From FEN-1139 sp038207155 (GTDB lineage Bacteria; Myxococcota_A; Polyangia; Polyangiales; Polyangiaceae), in assembly GCA_038207155.1 (NCBI GenBank), contig JBBRAB010000016.1, forward strand, positions 1 through 64,000: a stretch of DNA of 64,000 bases, written 5' to 3'. The notes beneath the pieces are model-generated. The model had not been told where the DNA came from, did no database searches, and worked only from the letters and a program-made list of their open reading frames with translations. Of the stretch, positions 57,901-64,000 are shown in pieces; within the stretch, counting starts at the first letter, position 1; every line of letters begins with the position of its first letter. The position numbers and the translations under genes are program-made.

Positions 57901-60227
57901 TCGGCATAGCGCCCGAGCTTGGCGTAGAGCCGGTCGATGGAGCGGAGCGCTTCGAGCAGCTCGGGTTGCGCGACCAGCACCGACTCAAGGAGCTTAATGG
58001 CTTCACTGTCGTTGGAGAGCCGTAACTCGTGGATTTCGGCGAGACGCACGAGCACAGTCGCCTTGGCGTCACCCGAGAGGGCTTGAGAGCGTGCCTCGAG
58101 CACTCGCGCGTAGCCGGCATAGTCACCGGCAGCCTCACAGATCCGTGCCAGGCCTTCACTGGCCTTTTCGTGACCGGGATCCTCCGACAGCACCGCTTCG
58201 TAAAGGGTGCGGGCTCCGCCGGGATCTCCGAGCTGGTGTTCGGCGAGCTCGGCTGCCTCGGTGCGAAGAGCTCGCGCGCGGGCCGGGGTGGGGGCAGCAT
58301 CGGACCAGCGCGTCAGCACCATCCCGAGCTCGGGCCATTGCTGGGCCTTGCGATAGATGTTGGCGAGCGCTTCGAGCGCCGCCGAGTTGGAAGGATCGGT
58401 TCCAATCACGGATTGGAAGCAAGGCAGCGCCATGTCGGGGCGCGAGACCTTGTCGGCGTACCAGCGACCGACGCGCACGAGCAGCGCGTTCTTGACGTCG
58501 CTCGGGATAGTCGGATCCTCAAGGGGACCGTTGCAGGCGTCGAGAACCTCCGCCCAGGCGTCAGCGCGGTTGCCCGCGAGCCGCTCGATCTCCTCGGCGT
58601 AGCTGTCCTTCTGGACGTCTTCGCAGAGAGCCTGAGTGAAGGCCACCAGGGCCTGCTCGAGCTCACCGAGCTCAGACACGTAGAGTCGTCCGATTTCGGC
58701 AAACGAGCGGGCGCGTTCCGTACGGCTCTCGGCCTTTTCGCCGCGTTGCAGCAGGATCTCGATCAGCTCCTCAAACTTGTTCTGCAATCGCAGCACGCGC
58801 TCAAGGGACTTACAGGCGATGTCGTCGCCCGGCTCGAGCGCAACGGCGGAAGCGTAAAAGGGCTCAGCCGCTCCCGGATCGCGCAGGGCCTGCTCATAGA
58901 GCCGCGCGGTGCGCAGCAGCAGGCTTCGTCGGGCGGTCTGCGCTTCGTCGGAGACTTCGGCCACGAGCTCGGCCGCGGCGATGCCAAAGGCCTCGGCGAT
59001 GCGACGAGGATCGGCGCCTTCATCAACCGCGGCGTCGAGTGCGGCGGCGGCCTCAAGGCTGGCAGGTTCGAGCACCAGCAGCTCGATGCGCTCATTGAGC
59101 TCCTCCTCCGTCAGGGTGCACACACGCCGCTCAGCGGAGGTCGCCAGCGCTTCGAGTCGCGCCAGCACGCCATGAACGCTGCCAGAGCGTTCGAGCGGAT
59201 CCTTGGTCAGTAGCGAGAGTACGAACTCGTCGAGCTCACGATTCACCCAACCGCGGGGCGCAAATTGACTTGGCGGGGTGGGGGCAACGGTGAGATGAGC
59301 CGCGGCCTGCTCATAGGCACTGCCCGTGAAGGGCGGACGCCCCGTCAAGAGCTCGTAGACCAGAGCACCAAATGCGTAGACGTCACTGGCCGGCGTCGGG
59401 GGTTCAAGCGCGAGCAGCTCGGGCGCAATGCTGGCTGCGCGCACCACAAGTCCGTCGAGGGTGTTCGGTTCGATGCAGCGAGACCGCAGGCGATCCGTGC
59501 CCGCGTCGAGCAAAACCACCAGCGGCTGACCGTCGACATCGCGACTGAGCAGCACATTTTCCGGACGCAAATCGCCGTGCACGAGCCGACGCTCGTGGAG
59601 CTTGGAGAGGGCGGCGAGCAGTGAGCGCAGCAGGGGTCGGGCCTCATTGAGGTGAAGCGGTCCGCTGCGCGCGAGCCGCGCCGCGAGGGATTGACCTTCC
59701 ACATAGTCGTGTACGACAGCCACGCGGCTACCGTCATTGAGCAGAGCGAGGCCCGAAGGAAGCCCGGGATCGGTGACCCGCGCTAGTAGGCGGGTGTGCA
59801 CCTGAAAGCGCATCAGCGCGCCGCGATCCTGGGCCGCACGCAGTCGCAAGACCTTGAGCCTGAGCTGGCGTTCCCCCGTACGACCCACGTAAGAGCGAGC
59901 GACACGGCCTTCACCGAGCTGACGCACGATCTGGACATCGAAGAAGCGATCGCCAACGCGCAATGCGGGATCGTTTTCAGTTCCCCGCGCGCGGAGCAGA
60001 TCGAGCTCGGGACTCGCGTCGGTTCTTAGGATCCGCAGTGCGTCTGCGAGGGCTTCGAGCGCCTGGCGCTCTGCGCAGTACTCGATCAAAGCGCGAGCAA
60101 ATGAGCCCAGTGCTTGGGTGCCGCCGATCGCCTCGGGATCGAACCCGAGCGTGTCTCGCGCAAGGTCGGTGAGGGCCGAAAGATCAAAGAGGCGTTCCAG
60201 CTCAGCTTGAAGTATGTCCAGCTCCAT
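54921..60227 (-). CDS. EAD-like / degenerate protein kinase / TPR protein (1,768 residues)
   Basis: Residues 1-68 are all-helical and resemble the death-like effector-associated domain (EAD1) pattern: FDLSALTDLARDTLG, DPEAIGG, then ARALIEYCAERQALEALADALR. Residues about 90-365 are a Ser/Thr kinase fold: Gly loop GEGRVARSYVG, Lys125, HGDLRPEN (Asp219, Asn224), DAG instead of DFG (241-243), and an APE-type ASIAPELL. The alpha-C Glu position looks like His144. Residues about 370-1500 are TPR blocks of the same ~72-residue style as the giant protein at 16794. The last ~260 residues form a distinct C-terminal domain (AAFIAARHLAYTRPGFYLRQ). GAGGA lies ahead of the ATG. Activity as a kinase is uncertain. 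Confidence 0.85.
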   Translation of the reverse strand: MELDILQAELERLFDLSALTDLARDTLGFDPEAIGGTQALGSFARALIEYCAERQALEALADALRILRTDASPELDLLRARGTENDPALRVGDRFFDVQIVRQLGEGRVARSYVGRTGERQLRLKVLRLRAAQDRGALMRFQVHTRLLARVTDPGLPSGLALLNDGSRVAVVHDYVEGQSLAARLARSGPLHLNEARPLLRSLLAALSKLHERRLVHGDLRPENVLLSRDVDGQPLVVLLDAGTDRLRSRCIEPNTLDGLVVRAASIAPELLALEPPTPASDVYAFGALVYELLTGRPPFTGSAYEQAAAHLTVAPTPPSQFAPRGWVNRELDEFVLSLLTKDPLERSGSVHGVLARLEALATSAERRVCTLTEEELNERIELLVLEPASLEAAAALDAAVDEGADPRRIAEAFGIAAAELVAEVSDEAQTARRSLLLRTARLYEQALRDPGAAEPFYASAVALEPGDDIACKSLERVLRLQNKFEELIEILLQRGEKAESRTERARSFAEIGRLYVSELGELEQALVAFTQALCEDVQKDSYAEEIERLAGNRADAWAEVLDACNGPLEDPTIPSDVKNALLVRVGRWYADKVSRPDMALPCFQSVIGTDPSNSAALEALANIYRKAQQWPELGMVLTRWSDAAPTPARARALRTEAAELAEHQLGDPGGARTLYEAVLSEDPGHEKASEGLARICEAAGDYAGYARVLEARSQALSGDAKATVLVRLAEIHELRLSNDSEAIKLLESVLVAQPELLEALRSIDRLYAKLGRYADLIDVIERQVKLAATPRQKIQLLERVAAVHEEEFFAHENANAAFERILLLDSHHESAVAGLVRNYRALEQWSQVADLTERQLELVDDQARRVNLAIALGRVCGDHLASPERAMAAFELVLVHEPQNAEALEMLARLRESLGDADAALAAIDALAEKATLPEARAEQYLRAAKLLEGRGDFDEAIERYKLALDAQPTHTAASAALREAYLSRGNPHAAATLLEQEINRTKGERAQGRLRGELSSIFLRKLHEAGRAEEMARAAINLDPTNVDALAVLGDLAFEDGRLHEAAKHYGVLVDRIELLPREFITGTLQRAVQALVEAGNSTSAEAAAEALERLCPNDLDALLAVGAVLFAKGEPARSVELADRILADLGDRLRGRDRAIVLYRKGESLRRTGANEQALASLEESADLDPTMAEPLVSIAQVFAALERWDDVIRTKNRHLDIADADERVQLLIDIGDVTAEKLGDRTRAAKSLVAALDERPDDRRLLSKLMQLYSEEKDWNRLVEVVLKLAEFVEDPKQKAKYLNTAAIVSARQLGDVNTALSYYEQVIELDPSLHKALSEAIDLRRGMADHVGVERLLHHKLELLRFETDRVAHLATLGELVDLYEKELGWREKAVETLEKLRQLEPSNEAHLVRLAELYASDTDQFLEQAIEAQLALLDLDPFRVDSYKAIRRLHAETKNADGAWCLCQAVTVMKVGDPQEEGFYKRMRAETAAPAQAVFTEEDWLATTHPLLDPLLTRLFSLIEPAVVTARTEPLAKLGHELSDAVDLAAHPAPMAQTLFYAGGVLGIPVPPCFGLRDDLGGLSFLASSPCAIGLGRVAMSSQVPPQAAAFIAARHLAYTRPGFYLRQLLPTGTGLKSWLFAAIKLISPQFPLATEIEGAVNEAYAALDRGLKGAERDELTRVVSNLLKDGTSLDLKRWAAAVDLSADRVGFVIAHDLDTAAQLIRASDESSSAVPGQERLKALVLFSVDPKYQALRHRLGIAVDS

Positions 60228-60447
60228 GGGGGTCCTCGAAACGCGATGCGGCGGATGATTGGTTAGAATCCAGCCACTTATTTAAGAGTCGGGGGCTCGG
60301 CGACCCTCGAACAATAGCCTGGGATTCCGGCACAAGTGGAAACAAAGCGTCCGCTCTCAGCGAAATCTATGCTCCCAAGTGCGCTGGAATGTTGCAGCTA
60401 CACGGTGTTCTTGCATTGCCTGGCGGAGCTGTGGGACAAGGGGCCAA

Positions 60448-60741
60448 GTGAAGTCCGAATGGCTCCTTCCTGAGCGCTGGCTCCCTCTGGGGTTGCTTCT
60501 GGTTGCCGTGAGCGCGGTCCCGGCATCCGTGGTGTCGCCTTCGGGCCTACCTCGGCTACGTCACCTCGAGCAAGAGCGGCTCCGAACCGAGGAACAGATC
60601 TCGCGACTGTCTCAGGAGATCTCAGAACTGCGGGCCGAGGTAGAGCAGATCAAGTCGGATCCCGCAGCCGTCGAGCGCGTCGCCCGCGATGAGCTCGGGC
60701 TCGTTCGGCCAAACGAGTTCGTCTTCCAGTTTGGTCGATGA
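60448..60741 (+). CDS. ftsB: FtsB/DivIC-type septum formation initiator
   Basis: This small bitopic cell-division protein of 97 residues has a short cytoplasmic start, one membrane helix (about 11-30), a coiled coil (HLEQERLRTEEQISRLSQEI) and the family C-terminus DPAAVERVARDELGLVRPNE followed by FVFQF. FtsB/DivIC bridges FtsL and FtsQ at the divisome. The GTG at 60448 follows AAGGGG and gives the usual length; an upstream in-frame ATG at 60379 adds a Cys/Arg-rich leader that looks non-coding. Confidence 0.88.
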   Translation: MKSEWLLPERWLPLGLLLVAVSAVPASVVSPSGLPRLRHLEQERLRTEEQISRLSQEISELRAEVEQIKSDPAAVERVARDELGLVRPNEFVFQFGR

Positions 60742-60772
60742 ACTCTTGCCCGCTCGCGGGCGGCGAGCGACG

Positions 60773-61900
60773 ATGCAGATGGTGACCGTCGAGCTTGCCC
60801 ACCGACTCTTTGAGCGCGGAATCCTTGGCCGCGAGGAACTGGGCAGCGCGCTGCACGACGCGAGCATGCGAGGCGTGGCGCTGTTTCAGGTGCTCGTCGA
60901 GCGGATCCCTGGCTTCCTCGGGCGCTTTGAGAGTGAGTTCGGCGCAGGAGAGCCGGCAGCGACCACGTTTGAGCCGGATCGCGCGCTGTGCGCGCGCCTC
61001 CCACTCGGGATGTGTGAGCGATTGCTCGCCGTGCCGCTGCCGTTTGACACGACCGCTCACGCGGTGCCGCTGGCGGTGGTTGATCCCTTCGATCCCCATG
61101 TTCCAGCGGAATTTTCCCATCACCTGGGGCTGCGGGTGCGTCGCGTGCGCGCCACCTTCCATGGCGTGATCGAGGCGCTTGGCGCGCTTCGTCCGCCGCA
61201 GATCGACGCCCGCGACCGACACGTCTTTCCTGATGCAGCTGAGGACCGCACGCCGGCCTTCGGCACGCGCGTGCCGCGGCAACTCGGGACTGAGCTCACG
61301 CGACGCAGTCACGCTCGCGGGATGAGCGTGCCGCCCGTCTATGCACCCTCGCAAAGCGAACCTCCGATCCCGCTCGTGCGCCAGCGCGCGCGCAGTGAAT
61401 CGACGTCGACCTCGGGCAGTTTCGATGCGGTGCGTCCCAGCGCGCTGCCCGAGCTCACCGAGCTGATGGAGCAAGTGGAGGCGGCCCCGTCTCCGCGCGC
61501 GCTGCTTGAACGCTTGTGCGGCGCGGTGACTCTGCTCGCTGCTCGTCAGGCGCTTTTTGCCCTAAAAGCAGGCAAATTTGAACTGCAGCTGGCTGGCAGC
61601 AATCCCGTAGTGATCGACGAAGCGGAGCCGAGTTTTCTGCTAAGTGCCTGCCAGGCCGGCTACTTTTTCGGGCCACTGCCGCGTAGTGATCGCTATGCCC
61701 CGCTCGCGGAGGTGATGGGGATCGCGATGGGCGAGGAAGTCTACGCGGTCCCGATTCAGGCGCGTGGCAAGGTCGTGCTGGTGGTCGTGGTCGCGCGACT
61801 GGTGGATTCGTTCTCCGCAACGCGGCAGCTTGATCGCCTCGTCGCGGCCGCGAGCAATGCGCTTGAACGGATCCTCAAGGATCGCCGCAGTCCGAACTAG
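60773..61900 (+). CDS. Stand-alone MshEN-like (GspE N-terminal) plus GAF-like protein
   Basis: The 375 residues divide in two. The first ~140 (ERGILGREELGSALHDASMR, FEPDRALCARLPLGMCERL, PLAVVDPFDPHVPAEFSHHL) match the N-terminal MshEN-type domain of GspE/PilB-like ATPases, which in some proteins binds cyclic-di-GMP. After a disordered Ser/Arg/Pro-rich linker (about 165-230), the C-terminal part (LLERLCGAVTLLAARQALFA, EEVYAVPIQARGKVVLVVVV) looks like a GAF domain. There is no ATPase core. Two ATGs (60773, 60779) are possible. It begins 31 bp after ftsB and may be cotranscribed. A regulatory role is an inference. Its stop codon lies inside a 29-bp tandem duplication. Confidence 0.7.
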   Translation: MQMVTVELAHRLFERGILGREELGSALHDASMRGVALFQVLVERIPGFLGRFESEFGAGEPAATTFEPDRALCARLPLGMCERLLAVPLPFDTTAHAVPLAVVDPFDPHVPAEFSHHLGLRVRRVRATFHGVIEALGALRPPQIDARDRHVFPDAAEDRTPAFGTRVPRQLGTELTRRSHARGMSVPPVYAPSQSEPPIPLVRQRARSESTSTSGSFDAVRPSALPELTELMEQVEAAPSPRALLERLCGAVTLLAARQALFALKAGKFELQLAGSNPVVIDEAEPSFLLSACQAGYFFGPLPRSDRYAPLAEVMGIAMGEEVYAVPIQARGKVVLVVVVARLVDSFSATRQLDRLVAAASNALERILKDRRSPN

Positions 61901-61945
61901 CGAGGTGCCCGCGTGGCAGTCCGAACTAGCGAGGTGCCCGCGTGG
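61888..61945. repeat. Perfect 29-bp tandem duplication spanning a stop codon
   Basis: The unit beginning CAGTCCGAACTAGCGAGG occurs at 61888-61916 and again, identical, at 61917-61945. The first copy contains the last codons and TAG stop of the MshEN-GAF gene. It looks like a recent local duplication in the non-coding 3' region. Confidence 0.95.
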
Positions 61946-61988
61946 CGCCGCAACAGTCTTGGGTCGAGTTGCTGTGGGTTGTTGGTGC

Positions 61989-62011
61989 GGCGCGGACACG
62001 CCGCGTCCGCG
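61989..62011. terminator. Hairpin between convergent MshEN-GAF and outer-membrane genes
   Basis: GCGCGGAC (61989-61996) pairs with GTCCGCGC (62004-62011) across a 7-base loop, ending one base before the stop codon of the minus-strand gene. No T tract follows, so termination is likely but unproven. Confidence 0.4.
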
Positions 62012-62012
62012 C

Positions 62013-62801
62013 TCAGGGGAAGCGGGCTTGGACGCCGAAGTGCAGCTCCATCGTGGCGGACATGGAACGCAGCACTCCGGCGGTGAGACCGGCTTGACCG
62101 TAGATGCCAAAGCCCTTGGAGAAATCGTACTGCGGTCCCGCGCCGATATGAAACAGGAGATCCTGCTTGTAGACCGGCGTTTGTGTCACAAATCCGGTGC
62201 GATTGTTCCAAAGGTCGTTGCCGGCGCCCTTCTCGAAACCGAGCCCGATGGCGGGTTCGATGAAGACCTTGAACGGGCCATCGTTGGTCGCGTACATGCG
62301 CGCGCCCGCCCCGAGCTGCACTGCCGGTTGGGTGTTCGTTGGCGATTCCCCAGCGAGACCAAAGCGCGCCCACACGAAGGGTTCGATGAACCCGATCGGG
62401 GCCCAGCCGAGCGCAACGTCGAGCGCGGGAGGAGCACCGAAGCCACAGAATTTCTGCTGGTCGTTGCCCTTGGCGGGCTCAGGCTCCCGGCAGAACGGTG
62501 AGTCCGGATAGCGAAAGCTCATGCGGTACCCAGTGACGAACGCCACGCGCAGTCCGACCTGACCGCCGTGACTGAAGCTGCGGTCGCCTTCGCCGGGCTC
62601 GGACGCGGCCTTCTTCGACTTGGCTGCGGCCTGCTCGTCCTCGTCCTTGTCTCCGTCCTCGTCCTCATCGATGCTGGTAGCGGCGCGTCGGCTTCCCGCA
62701 GCGGGCGTCGGCGAAGCGGTGTCCGGGGCCGCAGCGAGAGCAATCCCGGGCAACAAGGTTCCAGAAGCCATTAACCAAGTGAGCCAGCTGAGACGCGCCA
62801 T
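62013..62801 (-). CDS. Outer-membrane beta-barrel-like protein with acidic linker
   Basis: The 262 residues start with a signal peptide (MARLSWLTWLMASGTLLPGI, cleavage near ALAAA). An Asp/Glu-then-Lys-rich linker (about 44-70) is followed by alternating-pattern strands: GGQVGLRVAFVTGYRMSF, FIEPFVWARFGLAG, QLGAGARMYATNDGPFKVFI, FEKGAGNDLW, LLFHIGAGPQYDFSKGFGI and ELHFGVQARFP. An eight- or ten-stranded barrel is plausible. Two cysteines (PFCREPEP, KFCGFG) could form a disulfide. The start at 62801 is chosen because a longer in-frame frame would remove the signal peptide. Function unknown. Confidence 0.72.
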   Translation of the reverse strand: MARLSWLTWLMASGTLLPGIALAAAPDTASPTPAAGSRRAATSIDEDEDGDKDEDEQAAAKSKKAASEPGEGDRSFSHGGQVGLRVAFVTGYRMSFRYPDSPFCREPEPAKGNDQQKFCGFGAPPALDVALGWAPIGFIEPFVWARFGLAGESPTNTQPAVQLGAGARMYATNDGPFKVFIEPAIGLGFEKGAGNDLWNNRTGFVTQTPVYKQDLLFHIGAGPQYDFSKGFGIYGQAGLTAGVLRSMSATMELHFGVQARFP

Positions 62802-62949
62802 GATGGGCGCGAGCCTAGCCGCGAGCCGGGCCGGAAACAACTCCAGTTGGGCTGGGTCGGGCTCGCCCCAGCGGTTTTGGCCGATCGTCGGGCGCCCCGA
62901 CTGGTGCGGGACCGCGTGGACTTGGGGGCTGAGGGCTTGGCCGTATGGG

Positions 62950-64000
62950 CTAGGCAGAGGCTGCCGTGGTGCTGCGCGGTTGCCGGGCGAGCAGGGTATC
63001 GTCGGTCGGCAGGGCGCGAGGCAGAGTGATGCGCGCGGGTCGGCGTAGCGCTCGTGGATCGCCGAGGTGTCCCGACGCGATGCAGTAGGCGGCGGTCTCC
63101 ATCGACGCAAGGTACGCTGGCTGGGCTTGACCAGCCCCGCCGGTCACAAAGGTTCTGAGGGAGGTTTGTTGCGGCGTGGTGACGTGCAGGCTGCCCTCGA
63201 GCAAGCGGCGATCGGGTTCGATCACGCGCGCTCCGGCGGCGACCAGATCCCCGAGCGCTCCTTCGCGCGCGAGGACCTCCAGTACTTGACGCGAGGCCGG
63301 GCACAGGAGGAGATCCAGCTGTCCCGAGAGTCGCTTGCTCTTGAGGAGCGTGGCCGCCGTTAGCAGGGCGCGCAGAGAGCCGCCAGAGTCGCCGCCGACA
63401 ATGACCTGAGATACGGGGACCGACAGCTCGCGCGCGAAGCGCACGCGGCCCCCGGGTTCGCGAATCAAGGGCTCCAGGCTCGAGAGCTCCAGGGAGTGGT
63501 ACGCACCACAAGGCGCGCCAGGATCGACACTCAGTGCACGAAATGCCTTGGAGCGGCGCTGATCGCGCAGGAAAACCTCTGACTTCTCGTCGCTGGGAAA
63601 CAGTGCCGTTAGGGCGCCGAGGCTCGGGGCAGCTGACGCGACAAGGGCGCGTTCATCGACCGAAAGCCCGCGCGTGGCGGTGCCACCAAACTCCAACACG
63701 ACCGGGTGACCCGACTCGGCTTTCAGCTTCGCGACGCGCTCCGCGAGTCCGATTCGCTCCAGCTCAAGCGCCAGGTCACGAGCTCCGACGAAGGGCGCAA
63801 ATCTGCCCGTGAGCTGCAACTGAAAGACGGCGAGCTGGGGGGCGTCGAGGCTGCCCGAGGTCAGGGCGAGCGCGAGCTCTGCGGCTCCGAGCGGCAGGGC
63901 GAGACAGCCGAGGCCTCCGAGCATGGCGAGCCGAGCGTCGTCGGTGAGCACAATTCGACCGGGCGACGCGAACCGCTCGAGGTGAACCGGTCCCGCAAAG
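62950..64000 (-). CDS. Aconitase/LeuC-fold protein lacking the iron-sulfur ligands (5' end outside window)
   Basis: The frame stays open to the window edge, so the N-terminus is missing. The visible part follows aconitase/isopropylmalate isomerase large subunits: HLERFASPGRIVLTDDARLA, LGGLGCLALPLGAAELALAL, QLTGRFAPFVGARDLALEL, LEFGGTATRGLSVDERALVA, FPSDEKSEVFLRDQRR, and late YLASMETAAYCIASGHLGDPR. The three [4Fe-4S] cysteines are absent: the IGSCTNG segment is VGGDSGG, and the PGCGPCLG segment is IEPDRRLLEG. The DSH substrate motif is also changed (TDDAR). Dehydratase activity is therefore not expected. A start at 63951 (GTG) would be internal to the fold. Confidence 0.78.
   Translation of the reverse strand, partial: FAGPVHLERFASPGRIVLTDDARLAMLGGLGCLALPLGAAELALALTSGSLDAPQLAVFQLQLTGRFAPFVGARDLALELERIGLAERVAKLKAESGHPVVLEFGGTATRGLSVDERALVASAAPSLGALTALFPSDEKSEVFLRDQRRSKAFRALSVDPGAPCGAYHSLELSSLEPLIREPGGRVRFARELSVPVSQVIVGGDSGGSLRALLTAATLLKSKRLSGQLDLLLCPASRQVLEVLAREGALGDLVAAGARVIEPDRRLLEGSLHVTTPQQTSLRTFVTGGAGQAQPAYLASMETAAYCIASGHLGDPRALRRPARITLPRALPTDDTLLARQPRSTTAASA

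Noticed and set aside
57027..59213. Two further plus-strand frames (332 and 394 codons) antisense to the kinase-TPR gene
   Set aside because: Same reason: shadows of a repetitive GC-rich coding region.
62950..64000. Pseudogene of an aconitase
   Set aside because: The frame is intact to the window edge, and the altered positions are confined to catalytic motifs, not spread as stops or frameshifts.

Overview
The window is high-GC DNA with dense genes and little intergenic space. It most resembles a member of Myxococcota (Deltaproteobacteria in the older sense). That placement is an inference from gene content: a complete gspC-to-gspN type II secretion operon preceded by an NtrC-type sigma-54 activator, several very large TPR proteins, a protein kinase fused to TPRs, and many conserved proteins without assigned function. 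I see no insertion sequence, phage, plasmid gene, CRISPR array or rRNA. This is chromosomal core sequence, not a mobile island.

Region 1 (1-16.5 kb) is mostly housekeeping. A minus-strand group carries iron uptake (feoA-feoB), coenzyme A synthesis (coaBC) and a CPBP membrane protein, with thiD upstream. A tRNA-Leu(UAA) lies directly against a two-gene SbcCD/YhaON-like nuclease-ATPase module. An RNA methyltransferase, a GAF-like protein, a membrane TPR protein, elongation factor P and a large lipoprotein follow.

Region 2 (16.8-29 kb) is dominated by one gene of about 3,800 codons that encodes an almost uninterrupted TPR solenoid. A class IV aminotransferase is coupled to it. Region 3 (29-38.6 kb) holds RidA and an unknown protein, recR and dnaX, a multi-pass histidine kinase, bioA, an M28 peptidase whose catalytic domain is interrupted by membrane segments, and a thioredoxin-like [2Fe-2S] ferredoxin.

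Region 4 (38.7-54.8 kb) is the type II secretion locus. An NtrC-like regulator is followed by a good candidate -24/-12 promoter and then gspC, D, E, F, a GspG-like protein without a prepilin signal, and gspG, H, I, J, K, L, M, N. Most junctions overlap by 4 bp, so one polycistronic transcript is likely. No prepilin peptidase (gspO) is in the window. GspD, GspI and GspK carry unusual Gly/Ala/Met/Pro/Ser-rich inserts that share short motifs.

Region 5 (54.9-64 kb) encodes a 1,768-residue protein with a death-like (EAD-type) N-terminus, a degenerate kinase domain and TPRs, then an FtsB/DivIC protein, a stand-alone MshEN-GAF protein related to the GspE N-terminus, an outer-membrane barrel, and the edge of an aconitase-fold protein that has lost its iron-sulfur cysteines.

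The strongest candidates for undescribed biology are the cluster-less aconitase homologue, the EAD/pseudokinase/TPR protein, the giant TPR solenoid and the modified secretion operon.
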